A DNA stretch of 64,000 nucleotides from Pseudoduganella danionis (GTDB lineage: Bacteria > Pseudomonadota > Gammaproteobacteria > Burkholderiales > Burkholderiaceae_D): positions 1,302,001 through 1,366,000 of the forward strand of contig NZ_WNKW01000001.1 of assembly GCF_009720775.1 (NCBI RefSeq), written 5' to 3'. The notes beneath the pieces are model-generated. The model did not search any database. It had not been told where the DNA came from and saw only the letters and a list, made by a program, of their open reading frames with translations. Of the stretch, positions 9,111 to 18,485 are shown piece by piece. Within the stretch, counting starts at the first letter, position 1. Each line of letters begins with the position of its first letter. The translations under genes were made by a program, and so were the position numbers.

Positions 9111-12100
9111 ATGAAATTACATACGCTGCAGAAGTTCCGCAAACTGTTTGGCATCCTGGTCGCCGCCGTGGCGCTGGTGCTGGTTGTGGTAGCAGTATTT
9201 GTAGCGCATGTTTTGCAGGAAAGCCGCGAGCGTTACTACGCCAATGCGGGGGCCACGGCCCACAATCTGGCCATCTCGCTGGAAAACTTCCTCCAGTCCC
9301 ATTTCGAAGAAGTCGATCTGGCCATGCGCCGCGCCGATGTCGAGTTCCGCAATATGCAGCTCGAACATCGTTACAGCGACGAGAAGTTCAGTGCCTATCT
9401 GCGCACGCTGCGCGAGCGCATCCCGAATGCGCAGGCGGTGCGCGGCTCGAATGCCGCAGGCAAGGTGATTTTCGGCGAGCAGATCGACCTGTCGCGGCCG
9501 CAGGACCTGACTATCCGCGAATTCTTCCAGCGCGCCAAGGCCGAGCACGAGCTGATCATCTCCATTCCCGTCAAGTCGCGCATCAGCGGCGAATGGGTGC
9601 TGCCCATGGCTTATCCGCTGACGGCGGCCGATGGCAGTTTCGGCGGCACCGTGTATGCGCTGATGAATAGCGACCGCCTGACCGAGCTGTTCTCGTCGCT
9701 GAATGTGGGGCCGAATGGTTCCATCCTGCTGCTCGACGACCGCCGCCGCGTGCTGCACCGCTACCCGTTTGTCGACGATATGCAGTTTGGCGCCACCATA
9801 CCGGTGGCGCCCCAGACGCGCGCCATCCTGGAAGGCAAGCAGCGCGGCACCACCTATAACGTGGTCAGCCCGCACGACGGGCGTGAGCGTGCGCTCAGCA
9901 TCGAACGCGTGGGCAGTTATCCGATCGCCATCCTGGTCGGCCTGGCCAGCGAAGACTTCCTGCAACCCTGGCACCGCGAAGTGCGCAATGCCTTGTTATT
10001 CCTGGGCGTGGTGGCTGGCATCGTGGTGCTGCTGCTGCTGGCCAGTGTGTGGTATTCCATGCAGCGCCATTACCAGTCGCTTTCGCGGCTGGTGGATACG
10101 GATCTGGCCTTGCAGGGTTCGCTGACCCAGTTGCAGGCCTCGGAAGCGCGCTGGCGTTCGCTGGCCGAAGGCTTGCCGCAAATGGTGTGGACGGTGACGC
10201 CCGAGCTCAGAGTCGATTTCATGAGCCAGCACTGGGAGCGCTTCAGCGCCGTGCCGTCGGCCCAGCTGATAGAGGCAGGCAGTTGGGCGCCCGTGCTGCA
10301 TCCGGACGATCGCGCTGTGTTGCTGGCCGAATGGCAGCGCGCTGCCGCCGCCGGCGACGAGTTCCGCTGCGATTGCCGCTTGCGCCGCCACGACGGCGCG
10401 TGGCGCATCTTTGATAACCATGCGCTGCCGCGCAAGAATGCGGCCGGGGTGATTCTGGGCTGGGTCGGCAGTAGCACTGACTGCACGGAAGCGCGCGCAG
10501 CCCATGTGGCGCTGCTGCAGGCCAAGGAAGAAGCGGTGCAGGCAGGCCGCGCCAAATCCGATTTCGTCGCCAATATGAGCCATGAAATCCGTTCGCCCAT
10601 GAATGCCGTGCTGGGCATGCTGCAACTGCTGCAGCAAACGGAAATGAGCGAACGCCAGTGCGACTATGTGGCCAAGGCGCATGCGGCGGCCAGTGCGCTA
10701 CTGGGCTTGCTCAACGATGTGCTGGACTTCTCCAAAGTGGAAGCGGGCAAGCTGGAACTCGATCCCCACCCGTTCCGGCTCGATAAGCTGTGGCGCGATC
10801 TGGCCGTGATCCTGTCGGCCAATGTGGGCAACAAGGATATCGAAGTACTGTTCCGCATCGACCCCGCGCTGCCGCAGATGGTGGTGGCCGATGCGCTGCG
10901 CCTGCAGCAGATCCTGCTCAACCTGGCCGGCAATGCCATCAAATTTACTGCCCATGGCGAAGTGGTACTGTCCGCCACGCTGAAGGAAAGCAGCGCGCAA
11001 GGCTTGAGCATAGGCTTTTCCATCCGCGATAGCGGCATCGGTATCTCGGCCGAACAATGCCAGTATATTTTCGACGGCTTTGCCCAGGCCGAAGCCTCCA
11101 CTGCGCGGCGCTATGGCGGCACGGGACTGGGGCTGGCCATCAGCCAGCGCCTGGTGCAGCTAATGGGCGGCAGCCTGCGGGTGGAAAGCACGCTGGGGCA
11201 GGGCAGCGTGTTCGAATTCGAGCTGCCGGTGCAGAAAGTACAGCAGGAGCCGGCCGTGCCGGCCGAGCTGGCGCCGGCCAGCCTGCCGCTGCAGGATATG
11301 CAATGTCTGGTGGTGGATGATAACGAAGTGGCGCGCACGGTATTGAGCGAGATGGCGCGTTCCTTTGGCTGGCAGGTCGAGGTGGCGGCCAGTGGCCAGC
11401 AAGCGCTGGCCGCCATCGAAGCACGGCTGGCGCAGCAGCGCAGCTACGACGTGGTGTTCATCGACTGGCGCATGCCGGGGCTGGATGGCTGGGAAACCAG
11501 CTGCGCGATTCGCCAGATGGCCACGCCGGGCAAGATGCCGCTGATCGTGATGGTGACGGCGCATGACCGCGAACTGCTGGCGCAGCGCCACCAGAATCTG
11601 GCGCCCGTGCTGGATGGCTTTGTGGTCAAGCCGGTCACGGCCTCGATGCTGTTCGATGCCGTGGCAGATGCCCGGCTTGGGCGGCGCCCGCCGCTGGCTG
11701 CCGTGGCCGTGCCGGCCATGCATCGCCTGCAGGGGCTGCGCCTGCTGCTGGTGGATGACAATCCGGCCAACCAGCAAGTGGCCAGCGAATTGCTCAGTAA
11801 CGATGGCGCCCATGTGGTGGTGGCCAGTTCCGGGCCGATGGCGATAGCCGCGGTGACGGACGGCAGCCCGCTGCCCGATCTGATACTGATGGATATACAA
11901 ATGCCGGAGATGGATGGCTATCAGGCCACGCGCGCCATTCAGGCCTGGCTGGGCGCGGCCGCGCCGCCTATCGTCGCGATGACGGCCAATGCCATGGCGG
12001 CCGACCGCCAGGCCGCACTGGCAGCGGGCATGGTGGACCATGTGGGCAAGCCTTTCGATCTGTCGCAACTGATTTCCGTGATCCTCAATCACACCCGCCC

Positions 12101-12581
12101 GCAGAGCATGGTGCTGGCCAGCCTGCTGGCTGGCGATACGGCTGCCAGCAGCCTCGCAGCCCAGCCGGTAGCTGGCGAGGCGGCCGGCTACGGCGGCACC
12201 ATCGCGCCCGACCATGCGCTGGCACCGGCGCCGGGCATACGCTATGAAGCGGCCATCAAGCGGCTGGGCGGCATGCAGTCAGTATATGTGGCCACGCTGC
12301 GCGGATTTATTTCGGAAGGCCCAAGACTGGCGGCTTTGCTGGGGGCGGCGACGCAGGCGGCCGATATGGCGGCCGCCATGCCGGCCCTGCACACACTCAA
12401 AGGGCTGGCCGGCACGGTGGGGGCCGAGCGCCTGCAGGCGCTGGCACAGACGGCCGAACTGCTGCTGCATGAAGAGGCCAGTACACCGTTCTGGGCCCAG
12501 TTGGCGCGCGTGCTGGAAGCCACAACACCTGTGCTGGCAGAAGTGGAAGAACTGCTGGCGCGGCTCGAAAGCACCGTCTAG
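9111..12581 (+). CDS. Hybrid sensor histidine kinase (Cache-PAS-HisKA-HATPase-REC-REC-Hpt)
   Basis: A 1156-residue phosphorelay sensor in the inner membrane. Order: TM1 about 13-35; periplasmic Cache-like sensor about 36-290; TM2 about 292-315; PAS about 340-465; HisKA with phospho-acceptor His491 in NMSHEIRSPMN; HATPase with NAIKFT near 610 and GGTGLGLAIS near 670; receiver 1 near 731-855 (Asp in FIDWRMPG); receiver 2 near 877-995 (Asp in LMDIQMPEMDG); and a C-terminal Hpt near 1055-1150 (His in LHTLKGLAGTVGAE). All relay residues are present, so it could pass phosphate out through its own Hpt. No cognate response regulator is adjacent; the signal is unknown. Confidence 0.93.
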   Translation: MKLHTLQKFRKLFGILVAAVALVLVVVAVFVAHVLQESRERYYANAGATAHNLAISLENFLQSHFEEVDLAMRRADVEFRNMQLEHRYSDEKFSAYLRTLRERIPNAQAVRGSNAAGKVIFGEQIDLSRPQDLTIREFFQRAKAEHELIISIPVKSRISGEWVLPMAYPLTAADGSFGGTVYALMNSDRLTELFSSLNVGPNGSILLLDDRRRVLHRYPFVDDMQFGATIPVAPQTRAILEGKQRGTTYNVVSPHDGRERALSIERVGSYPIAILVGLASEDFLQPWHREVRNALLFLGVVAGIVVLLLLASVWYSMQRHYQSLSRLVDTDLALQGSLTQLQASEARWRSLAEGLPQMVWTVTPELRVDFMSQHWERFSAVPSAQLIEAGSWAPVLHPDDRAVLLAEWQRAAAAGDEFRCDCRLRRHDGAWRIFDNHALPRKNAAGVILGWVGSSTDCTEARAAHVALLQAKEEAVQAGRAKSDFVANMSHEIRSPMNAVLGMLQLLQQTEMSERQCDYVAKAHAAASALLGLLNDVLDFSKVEAGKLELDPHPFRLDKLWRDLAVILSANVGNKDIEVLFRIDPALPQMVVADALRLQQILLNLAGNAIKFTAHGEVVLSATLKESSAQGLSIGFSIRDSGIGISAEQCQYIFDGFAQAEASTARRYGGTGLGLAISQRLVQLMGGSLRVESTLGQGSVFEFELPVQKVQQEPAVPAELAPASLPLQDMQCLVVDDNEVARTVLSEMARSFGWQVEVAASGQQALAAIEARLAQQRSYDVVFIDWRMPGLDGWETSCAIRQMATPGKMPLIVMVTAHDRELLAQRHQNLAPVLDGFVVKPVTASMLFDAVADARLGRRPPLAAVAVPAMHRLQGLRLLLVDDNPANQQVASELLSNDGAHVVVASSGPMAIAAVTDGSPLPDLILMDIQMPEMDGYQATRAIQAWLGAAAPPIVAMTANAMAADRQAALAAGMVDHVGKPFDLSQLISVILNHTRPQSMVLASLLAGDTAASSLAAQPVAGEAAGYGGTIAPDHALAPAPGIRYEAAIKRLGGMQSVYVATLRGFISEGPRLAALLGAATQAADMAAAMPALHTLKGLAGTVGAERLQALAQTAELLLHEEASTPFWAQLARVLEATTPVLAEVEELLARLESTV

Positions 12582-12622
12582 CCGCAACGGCGCGACGCCG
12601 GCGCCGTTGCGGTGGTCCGCGC

Positions 12623-14035
12623 TCAGGGCTGGAAGCCGTCTGCGCTGATCTGCAATTCCGTCACTTCGCCATAGCTGGCCGCCGTCGCGCGGATGGCATC
12701 GGCTTTACCGATCAGCAGGGTCTGCAGCTTCAGGCGCGGGAAGTGGGCATCCACCAGCTGCTTGGCGCGCTGCGGCGTCAGGCTGTCGACATCGCGCATG
12801 AAGTTGTCGATCTGTGCGCGGCCCACATCTGCCGCATACATCTCGCCGAGCAGGCCGGCCAGCTGTTCGCCCGTTTCGTAGCGCGGCGGGAACTGGCCTT
12901 TGACATAGGCTTTGGCCGATTCCAGCGTGGCCGCATCGATGCCCTTGGTCCACAGCCGCTGGTAAGTCTGATTGGCCAGCTCCAGTGCCGCCGCAGTCTT
13001 GGGCAGCGCCGTGAAGCTGGACATGGCAAACGTGCCGGTCTGCGACAGCGTGGCAAATTCGCTCCGTGCGCCATAGGTCAGGCCGGAGTTGACGCGCAGC
13101 TCGTCGTTGAGCCAGGACGTGAAGCGGCCACCGACGATGGTGTTGAGCACCTGCAGCGGCACGTAGTCGGGATCGTTACGGGCGATGCCCACGCCGCCTA
13201 TCATGAAGGTGGTTTCGATGGCATCAGGCTTGTTGACCAGCCAGACGCGCGCACGGTCGGCCTGCACTTTGCCATAGTCGGGCGTAGGCAGGGCCGGGCC
13301 GCTGGCCTGCCAGTTGCCGAACAGGCTCGCAAGCTGGGCGCGCATGGCCGCCGTATCGAAATCGCCCACCACGATGATGGCGGCATTGTCGGGCCGGTAG
13401 TAGCGCTGGTAGTACTGCTGCACGTCGCTCTGGTTCAGCGCCGCGACGCTCTGCACGGTGCCGCCAGCCGGCTGGCCATACGGCGTGGCGCCGAACAGCA
13501 TGGCGCGGTAGTACTGGTTGACCACATTGCGCGGCGATTCCTTGGCCTGCTTCAGGCCATTCACTTTGCGCGCGCGCAGCTTGGCCAGTTCGGCGGCATC
13601 GAAGCCGGGCTGCTGGATGATTTCGGCGAACAGCGGCAGCAGGGTGGCGCTGTCCTGCTTGGCGAAGTTGGCCTGCACGGTGCTCGATTCCGTGCCGGCA
13701 CCGCCGGCCAAACGGGCGCCGCGGAAGTCGAAAGCCTGATCGATTTCAGCCTTGCTGTGGCTGCGGCTGCCCAGCAGCAGCGCATCGCCCGTCAGATTGG
13801 ACAGGCCGGCCTGCGCGCCATCCTGCACGGCACCGGCCTTGATCACGGCGCGCACAGATATCAGCGGCACTTCATGGCGCTCCATCAGGTAGAGCGTCAG
13901 GCCGCTGGGCAGCTTGACGGTTTCGAACTGCGGCAGGCGGAATTCGGCGCCATGGGCGCTGCTGGCGGCGAGTGCGATGGCGCCTGCCACGGCAGCGACG
14001 GCAGGGCGCAGGGTGTGTTTGAACGTGTGATGCAT
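12623..14035 (-). CDS. M16 peptidase-like subunit without zinc motif
   Basis: A 470-residue secreted M16-family protein with a signal peptide (PAVAAVAGAIALAASSAHG). At the place of the HxxEH zinc motif it has LSNLTGDALLLGS, so the metal ligands are gone. It follows the active-type subunit with no gap (stop of one at 14036, ATG of this one at 14035). This is the known arrangement of heterodimeric periplasmic M16 proteases, where one chain carries the catalytic site and the other the R/Y substrate-binding pair. It is probably the non-catalytic partner. Confidence 0.85.
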   Translation of the reverse strand: MHHTFKHTLRPAVAAVAGAIALAASSAHGAEFRLPQFETVKLPSGLTLYLMERHEVPLISVRAVIKAGAVQDGAQAGLSNLTGDALLLGSRSHSKAEIDQAFDFRGARLAGGAGTESSTVQANFAKQDSATLLPLFAEIIQQPGFDAAELAKLRARKVNGLKQAKESPRNVVNQYYRAMLFGATPYGQPAGGTVQSVAALNQSDVQQYYQRYYRPDNAAIIVVGDFDTAAMRAQLASLFGNWQASGPALPTPDYGKVQADRARVWLVNKPDAIETTFMIGGVGIARNDPDYVPLQVLNTIVGGRFTSWLNDELRVNSGLTYGARSEFATLSQTGTFAMSSFTALPKTAAALELANQTYQRLWTKGIDAATLESAKAYVKGQFPPRYETGEQLAGLLGEMYAADVGRAQIDNFMRDVDSLTPQRAKQLVDAHFPRLKLQTLLIGKADAIRATAASYGEVTELQISADGFQP

Positions 14036-15349
14036 TTAGTCCTCCCGGGCGGCCAGTACACCGACCGTGCGTTGTGATTTTTTCAGATAGCGTGCGGCCA
14101 CCGTCTGGATGTCGGCCGGGGTCAGGTTCTGGTAGGCGGCCGGCACATCGAACAGCTTTTTATAGTCGCCGAACAGCACTTCGTAATTGCCCAGTTGCTG
14201 GGCCTTGCCGTTGATGGTTTCCAGCGCGCGGTAGTAATTGAGCAGCTTCTGGTTCTTCACCTTTTGCAGCTCGTCGGCCGTCACACCGTTCTGCACCAGC
14301 TCATTGACGGCGGCCAGCGTGGCCTGTTCCAGCTGGGCCGGTGTGACATTGGCTGCGGCGACGGCGGAGATGTACAGCAGGCCGGGATCGAAGCCTTCCA
14401 TGCTGCTGGCGCCTACCTGTGTGGCGAGCTGCTGCTCGACCAGCGCACGGTAGAGGCGCGAGGTCTTGCCTTCGCCGAGCAGGCTTTGCAGCACTTCCAG
14501 CGCGTAGTAGTCGGCGTGATTGGCTTGCGGGATTTTATAGGCCAGCACCAGATTGGCCGAGGTGGCCGATTCCTTGGCGACGAACACGCGGCGTTCGCCT
14601 TTCTGCTCGGGCTCCACCGTGCGCACGGCAGGCGGCAGGGCACGTGCCGGGATGGCGCCGAAATAGCGCGTTGCCAGCTTCTTCACGGCGTCGGCCTTGA
14701 CGTCGCCGACGATTACGGCCACTGCATTATTCGGCGCGTAGTAGGTGGTGAAATAGCGCTGCAGGTCTTCCTGGGTCCATGCCTTGATATCCGATTCGTT
14801 GCCGATCACCGACCACGAGTAGGGATGGGCGCGGAAGGCCACGCCGTTGATCTCTTCCTGCAGCATGCGCATATTGGAGTTCTCCAGCCCCGTGCTGCGT
14901 TCGGATAGCACCACCCCGCGTTCGCTGGCGACCATTTTCGGATCGATATTCAGGTGGGCGATGCGGTCGCTTTCCAGCGTGAAGATGGTTTCCAGCGAAC
15001 TGGCGGGGAACCAGTCCTGATACACCGTCAGGTCATTGCTGGTGTAGGCATTGTTGGAGCCGCCCTTGGCTTCCATGGTGCGGTCGAAGGCTTTGGGGCC
15101 GAAATTCTTCGAGCCGTTGAACATCATGTGTTCGAAGAAGTGCGACAGCCCCGTAATGCCGGGCGCTTCGTTGCGCGAGCCGACCTTCCAGAAGGTGTAC
15201 ATATTCGCATTGGGGATGGTGTGCGATTCCAGCACGATGAACTTCATGCCGTTGGCCAGCGTGAAGGTGTGCACTTCGCCGGCGCTCAGCGCATGGGCGG
15301 CGGAGGATAGGCCCAGCATGACGCTGGCGGCCAGAACTTTCCATTTCAT
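14036..15349 (-). CDS. M16 zinc metallopeptidase, catalytic subunit
   Basis: A 437-residue periplasmic zinc peptidase of the pitrilysin/processing-peptidase family. The signal peptide is MKWKVLAASVMLGLSSAAHA; the inverted zinc motif HFFEH is near residue 66, with the distal Glu expected in ASERGVVLSER. ATG 15349 has AGGAGT 5 bases upstream. The frame is open much further upstream but that stretch overlaps the thioesterase gene and lacks homology, so it is excluded. Cotranscribed with the downstream inactive-type subunit. Substrate unknown; such pairs degrade peptides in the periplasm. Confidence 0.9.
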   Translation of the reverse strand: MKWKVLAASVMLGLSSAAHALSAGEVHTFTLANGMKFIVLESHTIPNANMYTFWKVGSRNEAPGITGLSHFFEHMMFNGSKNFGPKAFDRTMEAKGGSNNAYTSNDLTVYQDWFPASSLETIFTLESDRIAHLNIDPKMVASERGVVLSERSTGLENSNMRMLQEEINGVAFRAHPYSWSVIGNESDIKAWTQEDLQRYFTTYYAPNNAVAVIVGDVKADAVKKLATRYFGAIPARALPPAVRTVEPEQKGERRVFVAKESATSANLVLAYKIPQANHADYYALEVLQSLLGEGKTSRLYRALVEQQLATQVGASSMEGFDPGLLYISAVAAANVTPAQLEQATLAAVNELVQNGVTADELQKVKNQKLLNYYRALETINGKAQQLGNYEVLFGDYKKLFDVPAAYQNLTPADIQTVAARYLKKSQRTVGVLAARED

Positions 15350-15466
15350 ACGGGACTCCTGAAAGCGTGAAGCGCAAAGCATACGCCAAAACTTGAAGGT
15401 TTTGATAACTAATTGCCGAGCCGGCGTATAACCGCTAGCATGGCGCAAACAACTATGGAGCTGGGA

Positions 15467-15946
15467 ATGGAAAAACCGATGAGCTGGAGTGCCCATGAAC
15501 TCACCATGACGGTGCTGATGACACCCGACATGGCCAATTTTTCCGGCAATGTCCACGGCGGTACCATCCTCAAATTCCTCGATAGCGTGGCTTATGCCTG
15601 CGCCAGCCGCTATTCGGGCAGTTATGTGGTGACGCTGTCGGTGGATCAGGTGATGTTCTTGCAGCCCATCCATGTGGGCGAGCTGGTAACTTTCCTCGCC
15701 TCGATCAATTACACGGGCCGTACTTCGATGGAAGTGGGGATACGCGTGGTGACGGAGAATATCCAGCAGCGGCTGGTGCGCCATGCGAATAGCTGCTATT
15801 TCACCATGGTGGCCGTGGACGAGCAGCGCAAGCCGGTGGAAGTGCCCGTGCTGCAGCCCGAGACGGAAGTGCAGAAAGCCCGCTGGGATCAGGCCCTGCT
15901 GCGCAAGCAGGCGCGCCAGATGGTGCACGGCGCGCGTAAAAAATAG
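15467..15946 (+). CDS. Acyl-CoA thioesterase (hotdog fold, YciA/BACH type)
   Basis: A 159-residue single hotdog domain that hydrolyses acyl-CoA. Signature: TPDMANFSGNVHGGTILKFLD (N-H-GG catalytic turn) and the strand ASINYTGRTSMEVGIRV. Start at 15467 chosen because GGAG (15457-15460) is 6 bases away; ATG 15440 and 15455 are in frame. The Lys/Arg-rich C-terminus is unremarkable. Alone between two opposite genes. Confidence 0.88.
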   Translation: MEKPMSWSAHELTMTVLMTPDMANFSGNVHGGTILKFLDSVAYACASRYSGSYVVTLSVDQVMFLQPIHVGELVTFLASINYTGRTSMEVGIRVVTENIQQRLVRHANSCYFTMVAVDEQRKPVEVPVLQPETEVQKARWDQALLRKQARQMVHGARKK

Positions 15947-15957
15947 CGCGGCGCCGA

Positions 15958-16767
15958 CTAGAGCCGCGCGGGGCGGCCCCGTTCGAGCCGGCGTACCACC
16001 CAGTGCGCCAGCAGGCGATTGAGCGCGCCGAAGGCAAACAGGGTGCTGCGCTGCACGCGACGCAGCATGCCCAGTGCCGGCGTGGCCTGTTTGCCTGCCA
16101 CGGCAAACAGCAGATGGTTGTTGCCGGCGATGCCATGGAAGCGGCATAGCTGGCCGTCGAAGGCGGCGTTGAGGCGCATGCGCATATCGGTATAGGCCGG
16201 ATCGTAGCTGAAGATATTCGCCACCAGCACGCCGCCGGGGCGCAGCACGCGGCGGCAATGGCGGTAGAAGCTGTTGCTGCCCAGCGCGGGCGGCAGGCCC
16301 AGTTCATCGAAGCCGTCGATCAGCAGCACGTCGGCCAACTCCTCGCAGCGTTTCAGATAATCGCTGGCATCGGCGTGGATGATGCGCAGGCGCGCATCAT
16401 CGGGCGGTATGGCAAACTGCTCGCGCAGGGCGATCACATCGGCACGCAGTTCCAGCACCGTGATGCGGCTGTGCGGCAGGTAGCGGTGGCAGAACTTGAC
16501 CAGCGAACCGCCGCCCAGCCCCACCATCAGGATGTGGGCAGGCTGTGGCTGGAACAGCACAAAGCACATCATGGCGCGCGGATAGGCCAGCACTAGCTGG
16601 TCCGGATCGGATAGCCGCATCTCGCTTTGTATCATGCCGGGCGCGAATTCCAGCGTGCGGGTATTGCCACGGGTGCGCACCAGTGGCGGGTCAGCAGGTA
16701 AACTCAAGATGGCCAGGCGTCGGAATCGGGCGAAAAATCTGCCGTACAAAGACGGTCGTCGCGCCAC
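15958..16767 (-). CDS. Spermidine synthase-like methyltransferase-fold protein
   Basis: A 269-residue Rossmann-fold protein of the polyamine aminopropyltransferase type: ILMVGLGGGSLVKF is the cofactor glycine loop, followed by ITVLELRADVIAL (acidic ribose-binding end of strand 2) and DVLLIDGFDELGLPPALGSNSFY. It lacks a clear DSSDP gate-keeping motif (reads LIDGFDE), so true spermidine synthesis is uncertain. Such SpeE-like proteins without the full motif are common. No signal peptide. Convergent with the thioesterase gene. Confidence 0.75.
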   Translation of the reverse strand: MARRPSLYGRFFARFRRLAILSLPADPPLVRTRGNTRTLEFAPGMIQSEMRLSDPDQLVLAYPRAMMCFVLFQPQPAHILMVGLGGGSLVKFCHRYLPHSRITVLELRADVIALREQFAIPPDDARLRIIHADASDYLKRCEELADVLLIDGFDELGLPPALGSNSFYRHCRRVLRPGGVLVANIFSYDPAYTDMRMRLNAAFDGQLCRFHGIAGNNHLLFAVAGKQATPALGMLRRVQRSTLFAFGALNRLLAHWVVRRLERGRPARL

Positions 16768-16879
16768 CAGGAGTGTCGCTTGAGAGCTAGTGTAGACGAC
16801 ATTGCATTTACAGATGGAAAAATTGTATGTACATTGACGTTAGATTAAGCCAGCCATCTGGGCGGCACTACTGGAGAGT

Positions 16880-17161
16880 ATGACGATGTTTCTCGATCAC
16901 CCTACGCTGACCGCCACCAACAGCTTTACCGAACCGGATCGTCTCGAGCGCCTGACCCGTGTCTACGGCTACGTGGTGGCGCTGGCCGACATGGCCGGCA
17001 AACAGGCTTTTATCGAAAAGGTCAGCCAGCTGCATGACCACAAGGGCACGCTGATCGTGTTCTGGCACGACGCGCCGACGGAAGATGAAAAAGCCTTCTT
17101 CGGCCAGGCCTGGGCCAGCAAAGTGGGTGACGGCACCCAGAGCGTGGAACACGAAGTCTGA
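16880..17161 (+). CDS. Conserved small hypothetical protein
   Basis: 93 residues, soluble, mixed alpha/beta, no Cys or signal peptide (ERLTRVYGYVVALADMAGKQAF; GTLIVFWHDAPTEDEKAFF). GGAGAG lies 5 bases before ATG 16880. The GGDEF-like gene starts 22 bases downstream, so the two may be cotranscribed. I do not recognise the family. Confidence 0.7.
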   Translation: MTMFLDHPTLTATNSFTEPDRLERLTRVYGYVVALADMAGKQAFIEKVSQLHDHKGTLIVFWHDAPTEDEKAFFGQAWASKVGDGTQSVEHEV

Positions 17162-17183
17162 TCAGGGTATCGACCAGTAGTTC

Positions 17184-18350
17184 ATGGATATCAAGACTCT
17201 GGTGCTGGCGCTAGCGCTGGGCAATTTCAGCCTGTGCGCGGCGCTGTTCTTCTACCAGCAGCAGGCAGGCCGCAGCGCCCCCTCGGCCAGTCTGCGTAGC
17301 TGGCGCATCGCGCGCCAGTTGCAGGCCGTCGCATGGGGCTTGCTGTATCTGCGCGGCGCGCTGCCTGATTTCCTCACCATTCCGTTTGCTTACGCAGTGC
17401 TGTTCAGCGGCTTCGCCTTTGACGCTTCGGCGTGGTGGGAGCTGGCCGGACGGCGCGTGTGGCGGCGCTATCTGCTGCCTGCACTGGGCGTTTCCATCGG
17501 CCTGTTCACGGGCGCCTGGCTGCTCGATATCCCGGCCGGCGACCGCATCGGCATCGCTGCGCTGGTGGCCGGCTTCTTCGCGCTGGCCAGCGCCGGTGCA
17601 CTGGGACGCGGCTGGCGCCGCGGCACGCTGCTGCGCCGCTATCTGGTGCTGTCGACCCTGAGCCTGACGCTGGTGGTGCTGCTGCGCGGCGTGCTGGCGG
17701 TGCTGCTGCCCGATGGCGCCGAATGGCTCAGCCCTGCGCTGGTGCAGGCAGCCGGCATCGTGGCACTGTATCTGCTCACCTTTGGCAATGTGTTCGGCTA
17801 TCTGCTGCTCAGCCGCGAACAGCAGGAGAGCGAACTGGCGCGGCTGGAAGTGGCCGACCCGCTGACGGACGTGCCGAACCGGCGCGGCTTCTATCAGGCG
17901 CTGGCGCCATGGATAGCGCTGGCACGCCGCCCCGGCCAGCCTACGGCGCTGATCCTGCTGAAGTTCGATGATTTCAAACGCATCAATGAACACTATGGCC
18001 ACCCGGTCGGTGATCTGGTGCTCAAGGCGCTGGTGGAAGTGTGCCAGAAGCAGTTGCGCGACAGCGATCTGATGGGCCGCATGGGCGGCGCCGAATTTGC
18101 CATCCAGTTGCCGCGCACGGGGCAGGAAGATGCCTGCATGGTGGCCGAGCGTATCCGACTGGCCATCGCCGCGCTGCCCGTCAAGGCCGGCAAGGCCGTG
18201 ATCAATATGACCGCCAGCCTTGGTGTCACCACCATCCGGCCTGACGATGCGGCCGTGAGCCTGTTCAAACGCGCCGACGAAGCGCTGCAGCAAGCCAAGC
18301 GGGAAGGGCGCAACCGCGTGGTGGCGGCCGACAGCACACCGGAAGTCTGA
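17184..18350 (+). CDS. Membrane protein with degenerate GGDEF domain, I-site kept
   Basis: 388 residues. Residues 1-205 hold about seven hydrophobic helices; 215-380 form a GGDEF domain. The signature is GGAEF (301-305) and the upstream metal-binding motif is LKFDDFK (Lys260 where active enzymes have Asp). The two acidic Mg ligands known from PleD (Asp327 and Glu370) are therefore Lys and Ala. The inhibitory RxxD site (Arg292, Asp295) is intact and five residues before the signature, as in PleD. It is probably not a diguanylate cyclase but may bind c-di-GMP as a receptor. The ligand of the membrane part is unknown. Confidence 0.88.
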   Translation: MDIKTLVLALALGNFSLCAALFFYQQQAGRSAPSASLRSWRIARQLQAVAWGLLYLRGALPDFLTIPFAYAVLFSGFAFDASAWWELAGRRVWRRYLLPALGVSIGLFTGAWLLDIPAGDRIGIAALVAGFFALASAGALGRGWRRGTLLRRYLVLSTLSLTLVVLLRGVLAVLLPDGAEWLSPALVQAAGIVALYLLTFGNVFGYLLLSREQQESELARLEVADPLTDVPNRRGFYQALAPWIALARRPGQPTALILLKFDDFKRINEHYGHPVGDLVLKALVEVCQKQLRDSDLMGRMGGAEFAIQLPRTGQEDACMVAERIRLAIAALPVKAGKAVINMTASLGVTTIRPDDAAVSLFKRADEALQQAKREGRNRVVAADSTPEV

Positions 18351-18365
18351 AGTACTATTATCAAG

Positions 18366-18409
18366 TTGTCATTAAGCCGTCACAAACAGCGCTTATCGTG
18401 ATCTATAAT
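18366..18409 (+). promoter_or_regulatory. Candidate PhoB box and -10 before ppx
   Basis: TTGTCAT-TAAG-CCGTCAC (18366-18383) resembles a pho box (two CTGTCAT-like heptamers with 4-bp gap; 6 and 5 of 7 matches). TATAAT is at 18404-18409. The 20-bp gap between them is longer than the usual 10 bp, so this is weaker than the olsB site. Confidence 0.4.
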
Positions 18410-18485
18410 CATGTAAATCGTTTAGTTTGATTTCAGCCTAATCTGGCATGAATCTGATACCCAGTTCCGGGAGAGACTTCCAAAT

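Noticed and set aside
14036..16258. 740-residue version of the M16 peptidase
   Set aside because: The extra 303 residues overlap the opposite thioesterase and the SpeE-like gene, lack homology, and would bury the signal peptide.
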